A stretch of DNA of 64,000 bases, taken from assembly GCA_910579425.1 (NCBI GenBank), contig CAJTVL010000012.1, positions 8,714 through 72,713 on the forward strand. Direction: 5' to 3'. A model generated the notes under the pieces. The model saw only the letters and a program-made list of their open reading frames with translations, searched no databases and was not told the origin of the DNA. Each line of letters opens with the position of its first letter. The first letter of the stretch is position 1. This document shows positions 33,003 through 41,410 of the stretch, in pieces. This DNA comes from an uncultured Lachnospiraceae bacterium (GTDB lineage Bacteria > Bacillota > Clostridia > Lachnospirales > Lachnospiraceae). Made by a program: the position numbers and the translations under genes.

Positions 33003-33766
33003 CTTAAGAATCCTTTCGAAATCGTTTTCTCCTTTTCCTTTTCTTCCGCTTTATCCTTCTCGGGAGCCGGCTCCATCTCCCTGCGTATATTTTCTTTTTT
33101 CATCTTCCTGCTCTTTCGTCCCCGCCTGTTCAGCGAACGCAGCAGTTCATCCAACTGCTGGTAATGCTCCTCCTGCATCTTAATGCGCTCTTCCTCTCTT
33201 GCGTCCTCCCTCTCCTCCTGAAGCCGGAATTGATAATCAAGCTCCTTCAAAACATCCTCCTTAATCTCCTGGCACATTTCCTGGTTATTGCTCTGTACGG
33301 CCTCCATAATCATTTCGCGCAGAAGCTGCTGGAGCCTCAGACTCTTCTGCTCCCGGCTTTCCTGGGGCATAACCATGGTTTTGTCCTCCACCGGCATAAA
33401 CTCACCCTTTTTCACCATCACTACATGACGCTTTGCCATATCCATTTCTCCCTGAACTCCTTCCGAATCAGACATTTCCTTTCCTTCCACCTCACTTTTT
33501 CCGTTTTTTTCAAATAGCAAAACAGGCGAAAGCAGATCGCCGTTTTTAAACATATGGCGGATTGCTTTCAACTGCAGCCCCTGTTCCTTTAATTCCTTTA
33601 CCCTTCGAAACCTCCTGATGTCCTCTTCCGTATAGTAGCGATGCCCCATCTCATTTCTCTTCGTCGGTATCTCCAATTCCTCCTCCCAATATCTGAGTAC
33701 ATGAGCCTCCACCTCCACCTGCTTTGCCGCATCCGAAATCATATAAATCCTCTCCGCCTGTGTCAT
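32981..33766 (-). CDS. MerR-family DNA-binding protein
   Basis: 261 residues. The N-terminal 75 residues are a MerR winged helix (ERIYMISDAAKQVEVEAHVLRYWEEELEIPTKRNEMGHRYY by location, then FRRVKELKEQGLQLKAIRHM). The rest is strongly charged with long Glu/Arg/Lys helices (~130-261), likely coiled coil, ending in a basic tail (ISKGFLRKKRSIV). There is no metal- or drug-binding Cys set. RacA-like chromosome-segregation proteins share this MerR plus coiled-coil plan, but the similarity is only architectural. It is transcribed alone. Confidence 0.75.
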   Translation of the reverse strand: MTQAERIYMISDAAKQVEVEAHVLRYWEEELEIPTKRNEMGHRYYTEEDIRRFRRVKELKEQGLQLKAIRHMFKNGDLLSPVLLFEKNGKSEVEGKEMSDSEGVQGEMDMAKRHVVMVKKGEFMPVEDKTMVMPQESREQKSLRLQQLLREMIMEAVQSNNQEMCQEIKEDVLKELDYQFRLQEEREDAREEERIKMQEEHYQQLDELLRSLNRRGRKSRKMKKENIRREMEPAPEKDKAEEKEKEKTISKGFLRKKRSIV

Positions 33767-33810
33767 TGTAAATTCCCCTTTCTAAAATAATTTCCTTATG
33801 TGCCCTGCAC

Positions 33811-33843
33811 AAAAAAAGGACATCCCTACCTACGGGCTTGTCC
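33811..33843 (-). terminator. terminator of the gdpP-rplI-dnaB unit
   Basis: GGACA (33818-33822)/TGTCC (33839-33843) with possible further pairing in the loop; on the minus strand it is followed by seven T. It lies just downstream of the dnaB stop. Confidence 0.7.
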
Positions 33844-33866
33844 TCTTTTGTTATATAAATATTCTT

Positions 33867-35207
33867 TTATTTTTGAAGATTGGCAAACTTGGTAAAATCA
33901 GGAAGCCACGCCAACTCTATGGTACCGATCGGCCCCCTCCTCTGCTTTGCTATAATAACCTCTGCAATCCCTCTCTTCTCGGAGTCCTTATTGTAATACT
34001 CGTCTCTGTAAAGAAACATAACCAAATCAGCGTCCTGCTCTATTGCTCCTGACTCTCGAAGGTCTGAGAGCATCGGTCTGTGATCCGGCCTCTGCTCTAC
34101 CGCACGGCTGAGCTGTGAAAGCGCTACTACCGGTACGTTAAGTTCCCTGGCAAGGGCCTTCAGGGCGCGGGATATATCGGATATTTCCTGCTGCCTGGAC
34201 TCGTTTCCTCTGCCGCTCCCCGACATGAGCTGAAGATAATCGATAATGACCAGATTCAGATTATGCTCCAATTTATATTTCCTGCATTTGGAACGGAGCT
34301 CCGAAATACTGATTCCGGGAGTATCATCAATAATCAGGTTGGAATTGCCGATTACCCCTGCGCTTTCTATGAGCTTTTCCCATTCCGAATCGGAAAGGTT
34401 GCCTGTGCGCAGATGCTGGGAATCCACTCTGGACTCTATGGAAAATAACTGGTTTACAATCTGCTCCTTACTCATTTCCAGGCTGAACATTGCCACCGTA
34501 AGGCCTGTCTTAAATACCACATACTGAATAACATTGAGCAGGAATGACGTCTTTCCCATGGAGGGCCTTGCAGCAAACAAAATCAAATCGGAATTCTGAA
34601 AGCCTGTGGTTTTGTAATCCAGATCAATAAAGCCTGTCGCTATGCCTGTTACATTCCCACTGCTTTTGGATGCCATCTCGATCCTGTCCATGGCATTCAT
34701 TACCACCTGCCTGATCGGAACAAATTCTCCGGTATTTCTTCTCTGTACCAGCTCAAAAACCTTTTTCTCCGTATCCTCAAGGATAACCTCAAGCTTTTCC
34801 TTTCCGGCATAACAGGTGTTGGCTATCTGCTCATTTAAGCGTATCAGCTTGCGCAGAGTCGATTTCTCCGCCACAATATTGGCATAATGCTTGATATTGG
34901 CTGAGGTGGAAACAGAAGTGAGCAAGTCTCCGATAAACTCCAGGCTGCTCACCTCCGGCGGCACATCCTTCTCGCGAAGCCTGTTCTGCAGCGTGATCAC
35001 GTCTACCGGCTTCCCCTCGTCGCCAAGTTCCACCATGGAATCAAAAATCACACCGTATTGTTTGCTGTAAAAATCCTCTCCGGTTATCACCTCTGCCGCC
35101 ACTGTAATTGCTTCCCGGTCTACCAGCATAGAACCTATCACCGACTGCTCCGCTTCTATACTGTGGGGCAATACCCGCTTTAAGAGCGCTTCCTCCATCC
35201 CTTCCAT
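33867..35207 (-). CDS. dnaB: replicative DNA helicase
   Basis: Hexameric 5'-3' helicase of the replication fork, 446 residues (normal). The N-terminal primase-interaction domain (PHSIEAEQSVIGSMLVD) is followed by the RecA-like motor with Walker A ARPSMGKTSFLLN, Walker B LVIIDYLQLM, and DLRESGAIEQDADLVMFLYRDEYY. The first ATG has AAAGG inside the end of rplI, so translation is probably coupled to L9. No intein is present. Confidence 0.95.
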   Translation of the reverse strand: MEGMEEALLKRVLPHSIEAEQSVIGSMLVDREAITVAAEVITGEDFYSKQYGVIFDSMVELGDEGKPVDVITLQNRLREKDVPPEVSSLEFIGDLLTSVSTSANIKHYANIVAEKSTLRKLIRLNEQIANTCYAGKEKLEVILEDTEKKVFELVQRRNTGEFVPIRQVVMNAMDRIEMASKSSGNVTGIATGFIDLDYKTTGFQNSDLILFAARPSMGKTSFLLNVIQYVVFKTGLTVAMFSLEMSKEQIVNQLFSIESRVDSQHLRTGNLSDSEWEKLIESAGVIGNSNLIIDDTPGISISELRSKCRKYKLEHNLNLVIIDYLQLMSGSGRGNESRQQEISDISRALKALARELNVPVVALSQLSRAVEQRPDHRPMLSDLRESGAIEQDADLVMFLYRDEYYNKDSEKRGIAEVIIAKQRRGPIGTIELAWLPDFTKFANLQK

Positions 35208-35215
35208 TTCGTACT

Positions 35216-35668
35216 TTAACCTTTCATCTCTGTCACCTTCACCCTAAGCGTACCTGTCACCTTGGGATGAAGCTTTACGCCCACCTCGAATACCCCGAAA
35301 CTCCGGATCGGCTCCGGCAGGACGATCTTTTTCTTGTCAATTTCCTTCCCCTTCTGTTCCTTGTAGGCCTGCGCAATTTCTTTGGAGGAAACAGAGCCGA
35401 AGGTTCTTCCGCCTTCCCCTGCTTTGATGGATAAAACTACCGCATCCTCCTCCATTTCCTTGGCAAATGCCTGCGCCGCCTCCAACTGCTGTCTGGCAAT
35501 CTTCTCTTCCTTTGCCTTCTGCAGCTTTAAATCATTGAGATTTTTATTATTTGCCTCAACCCCGAGCTTTTTGGGTAATACGAAATTCCTTGCGTAACCG
35601 TCGTTTATATTTACGACATCCCCCTTTTTCCCAAGACTTTTTACGTCTTCCAGCAAGATCACTTTCAT
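35216..35668 (-). CDS. rplI: 50S ribosomal protein L9
   Basis: 150 residues from the ATG at 35668 (MKVILLEDVKSLGKKGDVV), the standard N-terminus; nine codons upstream are read-through of the leader. The N-terminal rRNA-binding domain includes GYARNFVLPKKLGVEA, a central helix rich in Lys, Glu and Ala follows, and the C-terminal domain (about 85-150) has GRTFGSVSSKEIAQAYKEQ. GGAGG lies 12 bases upstream. It sits in the order gdpP-rplI-dnaB typical of Firmicutes. Confidence 0.95.
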   Translation of the reverse strand: MKVILLEDVKSLGKKGDVVNINDGYARNFVLPKKLGVEANNKNLNDLKLQKAKEEKIARQQLEAAQAFAKEMEEDAVVLSIKAGEGGRTFGSVSSKEIAQAYKEQKGKEIDKKKIVLPEPIRSFGVFEVGVKLHPKVTGTLRVKVTEMKG

Positions 35669-35702
35669 GTTTAACCTTATCCTCCGTTCTTTCATTTATC
35701 TG

Positions 35703-37766
35703 TTATTCAACGACCAGGTCGCCTTCCGCTATCATCTTGTCCAGCGTCCCTTTTACGGCACCAATCCCCTCAAAAATAGAAGCGCCGCTCAGCTGGCAGC
35801 CGGCCGCATTCAAATGGCCGCCGCCCCCCATTCTTTCCATAATTACCTGTACATTTACCTCATCTATGGAACGTGCGCTGACAAAAATCTTATTCTGGTA
35901 CTCCGTCAGTACAAAGCTCGCCTTAACCCCCTTAATATTCAGCAGTTCATTGGCAGCCTGAGCCCCTACAATCGTAGGGCTCTGAATATCCTCGCTGCTG
36001 CAGGTGGAGATGGCAAAAGATTTTTTGTAGATTTCCGCCTGGCTGACCGCATCTGCCTTGGCTTTATATTCCGTGGCATCCTCCCTGAAAAGCTTGCGGA
36101 CTCTGGTTACATTTGCACCGTTTCTCCGCAAAAAGGCTGCCGCCTCAAAGGTGCGCACACCTGTCTTCGTCATAAAGTTGTCGGTATCTATCATAATGCC
36201 GGAATACATACAGTCCGCTTCCTCGGAAGAAATGCGGATGCTCTGTCCGATGTACTGTAATATCTCCGACACCATTTCGCAGGCGGAAGAGGCATATGCT
36301 TCCACATAGGAGAGTGTGGCATTCTCAATGACCTCCGTCCCCTGTCTGTGGTGATCCAGCACTACGATGGACTTACAAAGCCGAAGGAGCTCCGGACATT
36401 CCGTAATACTGGGCTTATTCACATCCACAACAACCAGCACCGTATTGCTTCCTGCCAGTTCAATGGCCTGCTGACTGTTAATCAATATGCCTTCGCTGTA
36501 ATCCTCATGACTTTTAAACAAATCCACCACCGGCTGCATGGTGGCGTCTACCTCATTTAGTACAATATAGGCATTCCGCTCCAGAGTAGTGGCTATTCTG
36601 TATATCCCCACCGCAGAACCGAAGCTGTCCGCGTCGGGAATCCTGTGCCCCATAATCAGTACACGCTCCTTGCTGGTGATAATTTCCCGCAGGGCCTGAG
36701 CCTTTACTCTGGCCTTTACCCTGGTATTTTTCTCTACCTGCTGGCTCTTTCCTCCGTAATAAGTAACATTCTCCGGCGTTTTCACTACCGCCTGGTCACC
36801 GCCCCTGCCCAGGGCAAGATCAATGGCATTGCGGGCAAATTCATAATTCTGCGCATAACTCAGTCCGTCCAGTCCGACCCCGATGCTGACAGTCACTGCC
36901 ATTTCGTTTCCGATATTGACGGTTTTGACCTCCTCCAGAAGATCGAATTTGCTGGCTCTGAGTGCCTCCGTCGCTTTCCTGCGAAGGATAATCATATACT
37001 TGTCCTTCTCTATCTTCTTACAGATACCGTCCTGAGCCGCAATATATTTATTCACCTTTCGGTCGATCAATGCAATCAGCAGGGAACGCCTTACCTCCTC
37101 CACACTCTCAAGGGCTTCATCATAATTATCCAGGTAAATCAATCCCACTGCCAAGCTTTGATCTTCGACTTCCTGAAGGGCAATCCGAAGGGCCGTCTCG
37201 TCAAACAGATAAAAAGCGATCAGATACCCTTCATAATTTTCCGCGTTGACAATATCACTGCTGCTCAGCATTTCCCGCAGGGAAATCTTGCGCATCTTTG
37301 CCGTATAAAAGTTATTTTCAAAGATAAGATCCTCTTCCGTCAGTTCAATTTCCCCCGGCAGCTTCTCCCGTGTAATTGAAGGGAAAAGGGATGTGATGGA
37401 TTTCCGGTAGCCTTTATCCTTATGTACCACCCGCTCAAAAGCCTGATTCGTCCAAATAATGTGCCCTTCATCATCCAAAACCGCATATGGAATTTCAAAT
37501 TCCCGAAGGAGCACCCTTTGTATCTGGCCATACTGAGTTGCGAAGCTGACCAGTTCATTGACAATCACCGGCCTGTTATAAAACTGCAAAAACAGTACCA
37601 CTCCAAAATACAGCACCAAAAAACAGGTAACCACCAGCCCAGCCGATATACTGAGCAGATAAACGATCAAATTCACCGCCGCAAGTAAAAAACCTAAATA
37701 TAAAGAAGTCTGCAAATACCTCTTCAGTCTTCCCCTTAGCCTGATATTGTTTTTTAATGGAGCCAT
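35703..37766 (-). CDS. gdpP: cyclic-di-AMP phosphodiesterase GdpP
   Basis: Hydrolyses c-di-AMP and so controls osmotic and cell-wall homeostasis. 687 residues: two membrane helices (about 20-62), a PAS domain (~75-170), a degenerate GGDEF domain (~180-310, with VSIGVGLDG in place of an intact GGDEF), then DHH (~345-505) and DHHA1 (~560-680). DHH motifs visible are MGHRIPDADSFGSA, VVVDVNKPS and LDHHRQG; GGGGHLNAAGCQL is the DHHA1 motif. All expected Mn2+ ligands appear present. Confidence 0.94.
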   Translation of the reverse strand: MAPLKNNIRLRGRLKRYLQTSLYLGFLLAAVNLIVYLLSISAGLVVTCFLVLYFGVVLFLQFYNRPVIVNELVSFATQYGQIQRVLLREFEIPYAVLDDEGHIIWTNQAFERVVHKDKGYRKSITSLFPSITREKLPGEIELTEEDLIFENNFYTAKMRKISLREMLSSSDIVNAENYEGYLIAFYLFDETALRIALQEVEDQSLAVGLIYLDNYDEALESVEEVRRSLLIALIDRKVNKYIAAQDGICKKIEKDKYMIILRRKATEALRASKFDLLEEVKTVNIGNEMAVTVSIGVGLDGLSYAQNYEFARNAIDLALGRGGDQAVVKTPENVTYYGGKSQQVEKNTRVKARVKAQALREIITSKERVLIMGHRIPDADSFGSAVGIYRIATTLERNAYIVLNEVDATMQPVVDLFKSHEDYSEGILINSQQAIELAGSNTVLVVVDVNKPSITECPELLRLCKSIVVLDHHRQGTEVIENATLSYVEAYASSACEMVSEILQYIGQSIRISSEEADCMYSGIMIDTDNFMTKTGVRTFEAAAFLRRNGANVTRVRKLFREDATEYKAKADAVSQAEIYKKSFAISTCSSEDIQSPTIVGAQAANELLNIKGVKASFVLTEYQNKIFVSARSIDEVNVQVIMERMGGGGHLNAAGCQLSGASIFEGIGAVKGTLDKMIAEGDLVVE

Positions 37767-37983
37767 CCTCTAAATTACCCCTCTGTTATCTATAGCATTG
37801 GAATCAGAAAAATTTCTGATCAAATATATTGATTTAGTATAACATTTTTTTCGAAGATTTTCCACCTTATTATTCAGAGCCCTGATACATTCCTCTATTT
37901 TATTCGACAACAGCCGTCCCATTCCGCCTGACAGGGACAAATTCTGCGCTTCCGCTGCAGACTTCTCCGCACCATCATACTGC

Positions 37984-38010
37984 AAAAACGGCTGCCAATA
38001 AAGGCAGCCG
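37984..38010 (-). terminator. terminator of the rpsF-ssb-rpsR operon
   Basis: CGGCTGCC (37989-37996) pairs with GGCAGCCG (38003-38010); on the minus strand five T follow. It lies 35 bases past the rpsR stop. Confidence 0.85.
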
Positions 38011-38044
38011 CTTTGTACTCGTTCAAGAAATCAAATGTTATCCC

Positions 38045-38308
38045 TTAATCACAGGTATAAGGCATCAATGAGATATGGCGCGCTCTCTTGATTGCAACGG
38101 TAAGCGCTCTCTGATGCTTTGCACAGTTGCCCGTAATTCTTCTGGGAAGGATTTTTCCTCTCTCGGAAACGTATCTTTTTAATTTGTTTACATCCTTGTA
38201 ATCAATCACGTTATCCTTGCCGCAAAATACACAAACTTTTTTTCTTCTGCGGACTCCGCCCTTTTTTCTCATGGGAGAATCAGATCTTTCTGTCTTATTA
38301 TATGCCAT
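38045..38308 (-). CDS. rpsR: 30S ribosomal protein S18
   Basis: 87 residues from the ATG at 38308, preceded by CAGGAGG. The core CVFCGKDNVIDYKDVNKL and ITGNCAKHQRALTVAIKRARH (location given) is typical S18. The Cys residues (CVFC and NC) make it a zinc-ribbon (C+) form. It lies third in the rpsF-ssb-rpsR operon. Confidence 0.95.
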   Translation of the reverse strand: MAYNKTERSDSPMRKKGGVRRRKKVCVFCGKDNVIDYKDVNKLKRYVSERGKILPRRITGNCAKHQRALTVAIKRARHISLMPYTCD

Positions 38309-38382
38309 AATAATTGCCTCCTGTCTGCTCACACTTTCGCTGGTAACAGCTCAGGCCAACTGAACCGTTACGTTAATCATTC

Positions 38383-38832
38383 CTAATTAAACGGCAGTTC
38401 CTCGTCTATTCCATCCGGAATGTTCATAAAACCATCGCCTGCCCCTGAAGGCTGCGGTGCGCTGGACCCACCGCCCATAAAACTGCTGCCCGAGCCGGAA
38501 TTGCTGTTCTTACTCTCCGCAAATTCCTGATCTTCCACCACAACGTCAGTGGTGTACACTTTAACTCCGTCCCTGTTGGTATAACTGCCTGTCTGAATGC
38601 GTCCTGTCACCAGAACCTTCGTCCCCTTGCGGAAATACTTCTCTGCAAACTCCCCGGATTTTCCAAACGCTACACATCCGATAAAATCTGCCGAGTTCTC
38701 ATCATTATTATTGCGGTTAAACCTTCTGTCCACGGCAAGTGTATATCTGGCTATCGCCATTGAGTTATCCCCCTGTGAATACCTCACCTCGGGATCCCTC
38801 GTCAAACGCCCCATCAGTATTACTTTATTCAT
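38383..38832 (-). CDS. ssb: single-stranded DNA-binding protein
   Basis: 149 residues. The N-terminal OB fold (~1-105) has MNKVILMGRLTRDPEVRYSQ and IGCVAFGKSGEFAEKYFRKG. A Gly/Ser-rich linker (~110-138) is followed by the acidic tip DGIDEELPFN, which recruits replication and repair proteins. It lies between the S6 and S18 genes, the classic arrangement. Confidence 0.95.
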   Translation of the reverse strand: MNKVILMGRLTRDPEVRYSQGDNSMAIARYTLAVDRRFNRNNNDENSADFIGCVAFGKSGEFAEKYFRKGTKVLVTGRIQTGSYTNRDGVKVYTTDVVVEDQEFAESKNSNSGSGSSFMGGGSSAPQPSGAGDGFMNIPDGIDEELPFN

Positions 38833-38873
38833 GCCTTCCTCTACTTTCCAGCATATATTTCTCTATACGCTTT

Positions 38874-39164
38874 TTAGGCCTCGTCCTGTCTGACGCACAA
38901 AAATCTGATCACGTTGTCCATAATACGAACACGGTTTTCGATTTCGATGGGTGCTGTGCTCTCGGCATCAAACTGGATAAAATAATAAAAGGCTTCTCTC
39001 ATCTTCTGAACTTCGTAAGCCAGCCTTTTTTTGCCCCAGTCGTCAACATTGGTAATTGTGCCGCCGAATCTTTCGATCAGAGCCTTGCACCTGTCAACTA
39101 CCGCCGCTCTTTCCTCGTCTTCGATCTTCGCACTAACAACAACGGCCAATTCATATTTGTTCAT
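38874..39164 (-). CDS. rpsF: 30S ribosomal protein S6
   Basis: 96 residues from the ATG at 39164 (MNKYELAVVVSAKIEDEE), with AAAGGAGG ten bases upstream. The S6 fold marks include WGKKRLAYEVQKMREAFYYFIQFDA (location ~45-68). It is the first gene of the operon, about 100 bases from its promoter. Confidence 0.95.
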   Translation of the reverse strand: MNKYELAVVVSAKIEDEERAAVVDRCKALIERFGGTITNVDDWGKKRLAYEVQKMREAFYYFIQFDAESTAPIEIENRVRIMDNVIRFLCVRQDEA

Positions 39165-39222
39165 GCTTATGTTACCTCCTTTTGGTCTCTGGCCCCCTTT
39201 CAGGGAGCAAGGAATGTTTCTC

Positions 39223-39240
39223 CCCGCACTTCCCGGCGGG
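39223..39240 (-). promoter_or_regulatory. leader hairpin upstream of rpsF
   Basis: On the minus strand CCCGC and GCGGG pair around an 8-base loop in the 5' leader. In many bacteria this leader binds the S6:S18 complex for feedback control; whether this sequence fits that consensus I cannot confirm by eye. Confidence 0.3.
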
Positions 39241-39264
39241 TTATTTGACATATCACGAATTTAT

Positions 39265-39293
39265 ATACTACCATACATTGCCTGTATTTTCAA
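39265..39293 (-). promoter_or_regulatory. promoter of rpsF-ssb-rpsR
   Basis: TTGAAA (39288-39293) and TAGTAT (39265-39270) on the minus strand with a 17-base spacer. Confidence 0.6.
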
Positions 39294-39332
39294 GAGTTTG
39301 TCCGGCTTTTTCCCGGATAAATCCTGAATTTT

Positions 39333-39518
39333 TTATGAAGTTTCCCGAAAAACCTTCCGGATCTTCTTTTCCACCTGACTTCTGGGACACATAATCTGAT
39401 GACCGCATCCCGCACATTTGAGCCGGAAGTCTGCGCCGATGCGAAGCACCTCCCACTCATGACTTCCGCAGGGATGGGGTTTCTTTAAGGTCAGCCTGTC
39501 CCCTACCTGTATGTCCAT
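39333..39518 (-). CDS. DUF951 domain protein
   Basis: 61 residues from the ATG at 39518 (MDIQVGDRL); AGAGG is five bases upstream, so this is preferred to the GTG two codons earlier. The whole protein matches DUF951: VGDRLTLKKPHPCGSHEWEVLRIGADFRLKCAGCGH (by location), with a zinc-ribbon-like Cys/His set (PCGSHEW, CAGCGH). Firmicutes usually carry it near rpsF or mechanosensitive-channel genes. Function unknown; nucleic-acid binding is a guess. Confidence 0.85.
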   Translation of the reverse strand: MDIQVGDRLTLKKPHPCGSHEWEVLRIGADFRLKCAGCGHQIMCPRSQVEKKIRKVFRETS

Positions 39519-39596
39519 ATGCACCTCTTTCGCTTATCCCACTCACCGTGCTGCTTCATGCTGCATCCAGCGCCGCGTCACAATCCTGTCCAGAGC

Positions 39597-40313
39597 CTAC
39601 AGAGCGGCAAATATCTCTCCTATGCTCCCCTGCACCACCAGATCCGCCGCGCCGTCCCTGGCTGTAGGCGTCTTGTTCACCAACACCAGCTTGTTCCCTC
39701 TGTAGTAGTCAATCAGCCCTGCCGCAGGGTAAACCACCAGCGAAGTGCCTCCGATGATCAGCACGTCTGCATTTTGGATATAGTCAATCGCGTCTCTTAA
39801 GGTTCCGTTGTCCAGCCCCTCCTCATATAAAACCACGTCCGGCTTAATGTCTCCTCCGCATTTTGAGCACTTCGGCACGCCCTGTGCCTGCAACATATAC
39901 TCCGCATCATAAAACGCCCCACATGTCTCACAATAATTCCGAAGCACACTTCCGTGGAGCTCCAGTACCCGTTTGCTTCCCGCCGCCTGATGAAGGCCGT
40001 CGATATTCTGGGTGATCACTGCCCGGAGCTTTCCCTCCCGTTCCCACTGCGCCAGCTTTAAATGGGCTGCATTGGGCTTTGCTCCCAGGCACAACATTTT
40101 ATCTTTATAAAAACGGAAAAACTCCTCAGGTCTCTGCCTGTAAAACGTGTGGCTTAATATCGTTTCCGGCGGATAATCATATTTTTGATTATACAGCCCA
40201 TCCACACTTCTGAAATCGGGTATCCCGCTTTCCGTGGAAACCCCCGCGCCGCCAAAAAATACAATATTATCGCTGTTATTTACCAACTCCCTGAGCTTCT
40301 CGATCTGATCCAT
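39597..40313 (-). CDS. NAD-dependent protein deacylase (sirtuin)
   Basis: Sir2-family enzyme of 238 residues that removes acyl groups from lysine using NAD. Visible are GGAGVSTESGIPDFRS (NAD binding), TQNIDGLHQAAG, the catalytic His in LELHGS, the zinc site CETCGAFY...CSKCGG, and GTSLVVYPAAG. The second of two adjacent ATGs is preferred for spacing to AGGAGG. It may regulate acetyl-CoA-linked metabolism; targets are unknown. Confidence 0.92.
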   Translation of the reverse strand: MDQIEKLRELVNNSDNIVFFGGAGVSTESGIPDFRSVDGLYNQKYDYPPETILSHTFYRQRPEEFFRFYKDKMLCLGAKPNAAHLKLAQWEREGKLRAVITQNIDGLHQAAGSKRVLELHGSVLRNYCETCGAFYDAEYMLQAQGVPKCSKCGGDIKPDVVLYEEGLDNGTLRDAIDYIQNADVLIIGGTSLVVYPAAGLIDYYRGNKLVLVNKTPTARDGAADLVVQGSIGEIFAAL

Positions 40314-40392
40314 CATACCCTCCTTTTGCTATCCCACATCAACCTGCTTCTATCATTTTAACTGACTATTTGCCGATTGTATAGTAAAATCG

Positions 40393-40749
40393 CTACATAT
40401 TTCCCGCCAGATAATCATACATTCCCTGGGCCTCGGAAACAGGCTCGTCCGTCCCCTGCCCCCCGGATACGATCACCTTTATCCCCGGATTCTCGTCTAA
40501 ATACCGGCAGGCCTCATCCAAACGGTACTGCAGGGCCTTAGAGGGGCCGCCTGTCTTCATCTGCGCCCCCAGCACAATCAGATAATCCAGCTCCGCCGGG
40601 CCCTTTTGGGTAAACCGTCTGAGGATACATCCCTCCACCGCAAGAAAAAGCAGGAGCCCTGCACATACTAAAATAAGAAAACCCCTGCGCAGCCATACGG
40701 GGATATGGCTCTCCCAAAGCCCTTTCTTTAGCAGAAAAGCCACTTTCAA
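40393..40749 (-). pseudogene. truncated DUF218 (YdcF/SanA-like) membrane protein
   Basis: 118 residues that look like the N-terminal half of a YdcF-type protein: a membrane helix (about 24-44), then DYLIVLGAQMKTGGPSKALQYRLDEA and IKVIVSGGQGTDEPVSEAQGMYDYLAG (by location), the conserved first part of DUF218. Intact relatives continue for another 80-100 residues with the SxxT and later His/Asp motifs. Here the frame stops right after YDYLAGNM, so the domain is incomplete. Probably a decayed gene at the edge of a rearranged region. Confidence 0.7.
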
Positions 40750-40858
40750 ATAATATTTTTTCTATTTTGCATCAAATGAGGTAAAAATTAATAATAAATT
40801 ATTTACTTTTTCGTTGAAATAATCTAAACTATTTTTCATAAAGTCTTAAGGAGTTCGC

Positions 40859-41230
40859 ATGAATGACCATCTCTTACCAATAAGTAAATACCATAAGGAA
40901 TTTAACCATTATCTTCCTTACAATTTTGATTCTTTCAATATTTATCAATCAAAGGGATTAGAAAAACACATTCTCAAACGGCATCCTGATTGTATGAAAT
41001 ATATTACGCTGATACCAGAGATTATTTCTTCACCTGATTATATAGGTGTCAATCCGAATGAAAATGATATGAGTTTTGAGTTAGTCAAGTGCATTTCCGA
41101 AAATGTACAGATTGGTATAAAACTGGATGCTAAAGATAACTATTTATATGTCGCCACGCTGCATACAATTACAAACTCAAAACTAAAACACGGCATCCAA
41201 AACGGCCGTCTGAAAAAATTTGACAAATAA
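40859..41230 (+). CDS. PBECR-like nuclease-domain protein (possible toxin)
   Basis: 123 residues, AT-rich compared with its neighbours, with AAGGAG before the ATG. The sequence IYQSKGLEKHILKRHPDCMKYI, then IISSPDYIGVNPNEN and IGIKLDAKDNYLYVATLHTI followed by NGRLKKF (positions ~31-50, 57-71, 84-104, 114-120), resembles the PBECR (phage Barnase-EndoU-colicin E5/D-RelE-like) nuclease superfamily of phage and toxin contexts. Candidate catalytic residues are His38/His42, Lys and Arg in the NGRLK end. No immunity or antitoxin protein gene adjoins it; a structured RNA and a terminator follow directly. Function is inferred by resemblance only. Confidence 0.6.
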   Translation: MNDHLLPISKYHKEFNHYLPYNFDSFNIYQSKGLEKHILKRHPDCMKYITLIPEIISSPDYIGVNPNENDMSFELVKCISENVQIGIKLDAKDNYLYVATLHTITNSKLKHGIQNGRLKKFDK

Positions 41231-41272
41231 GCAGGTATAACATATAATAGTTGTACATAATAATAGCAATAG

Positions 41273-41356
41273 CCAAATTACAAAGGTCGGAAAGGCTCCC
41301 GACGCACTCGTAAGAGTACCTGAGATGATGGATACGCCGCCCATCTTGTAATTTGG
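41273..41356 (+). ncRNA. candidate cloverleaf-like structured RNA after the PBECR-like gene
   Basis: An 11-bp closing stem (CCAAATTACAA 41273-41283 with TTGTAATTTGG 41346-41356) encloses three hairpins: GTCGG (41286-41290)/CCGAC (41299-41303), ACTC (41306-41309)/GAGT (41314-41317), and GATGG (41327-41331)/CCATC (41341-41345). This predicts a four-way junction. It starts 43 bases after the PBECR-like stop and ends six bases before a terminator hairpin. It is not a tRNA (no TPsiC or anticodon arm) and matches no RNA class I recognise. The fold is nearly symmetrical, so the minus strand cannot be excluded. Confidence 0.5.
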
Positions 41357-41361
41357 TGAAC

Positions 41362-41391
41362 AAAAGGTGTAACCGAACGGTTACACCTTTT
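41362..41391. terminator. bidirectional terminator
   Basis: AAAAGGTGTAACC (41362-41374) pairs with GGTTACACCTTTT (41379-41391) around GAAC. It serves the PBECR/RNA unit on the plus strand and the BceB-type permease gene on the minus strand. Confidence 0.85.
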
Positions 41392-41410
41392 CATTTCCCC
41401 AAATCCTCTC

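Noticed and set aside
37770..37985. 71-codon minus-strand open frame upstream of gdpP
   Set aside because: It overlaps the rpsR terminator and the expected gdpP promoter region, with no ribosome site and no family resemblance.
41273..41356. Structured RNA considered as a tRNA, a TPP riboswitch (CTGAGA present) or a hammerhead ribozyme
   Set aside because: No anticodon or T arm, no TPP GGGGTGC/ACCCTT partners, and the hammerhead core CTGANGA with GAAA is not in the right arrangement.
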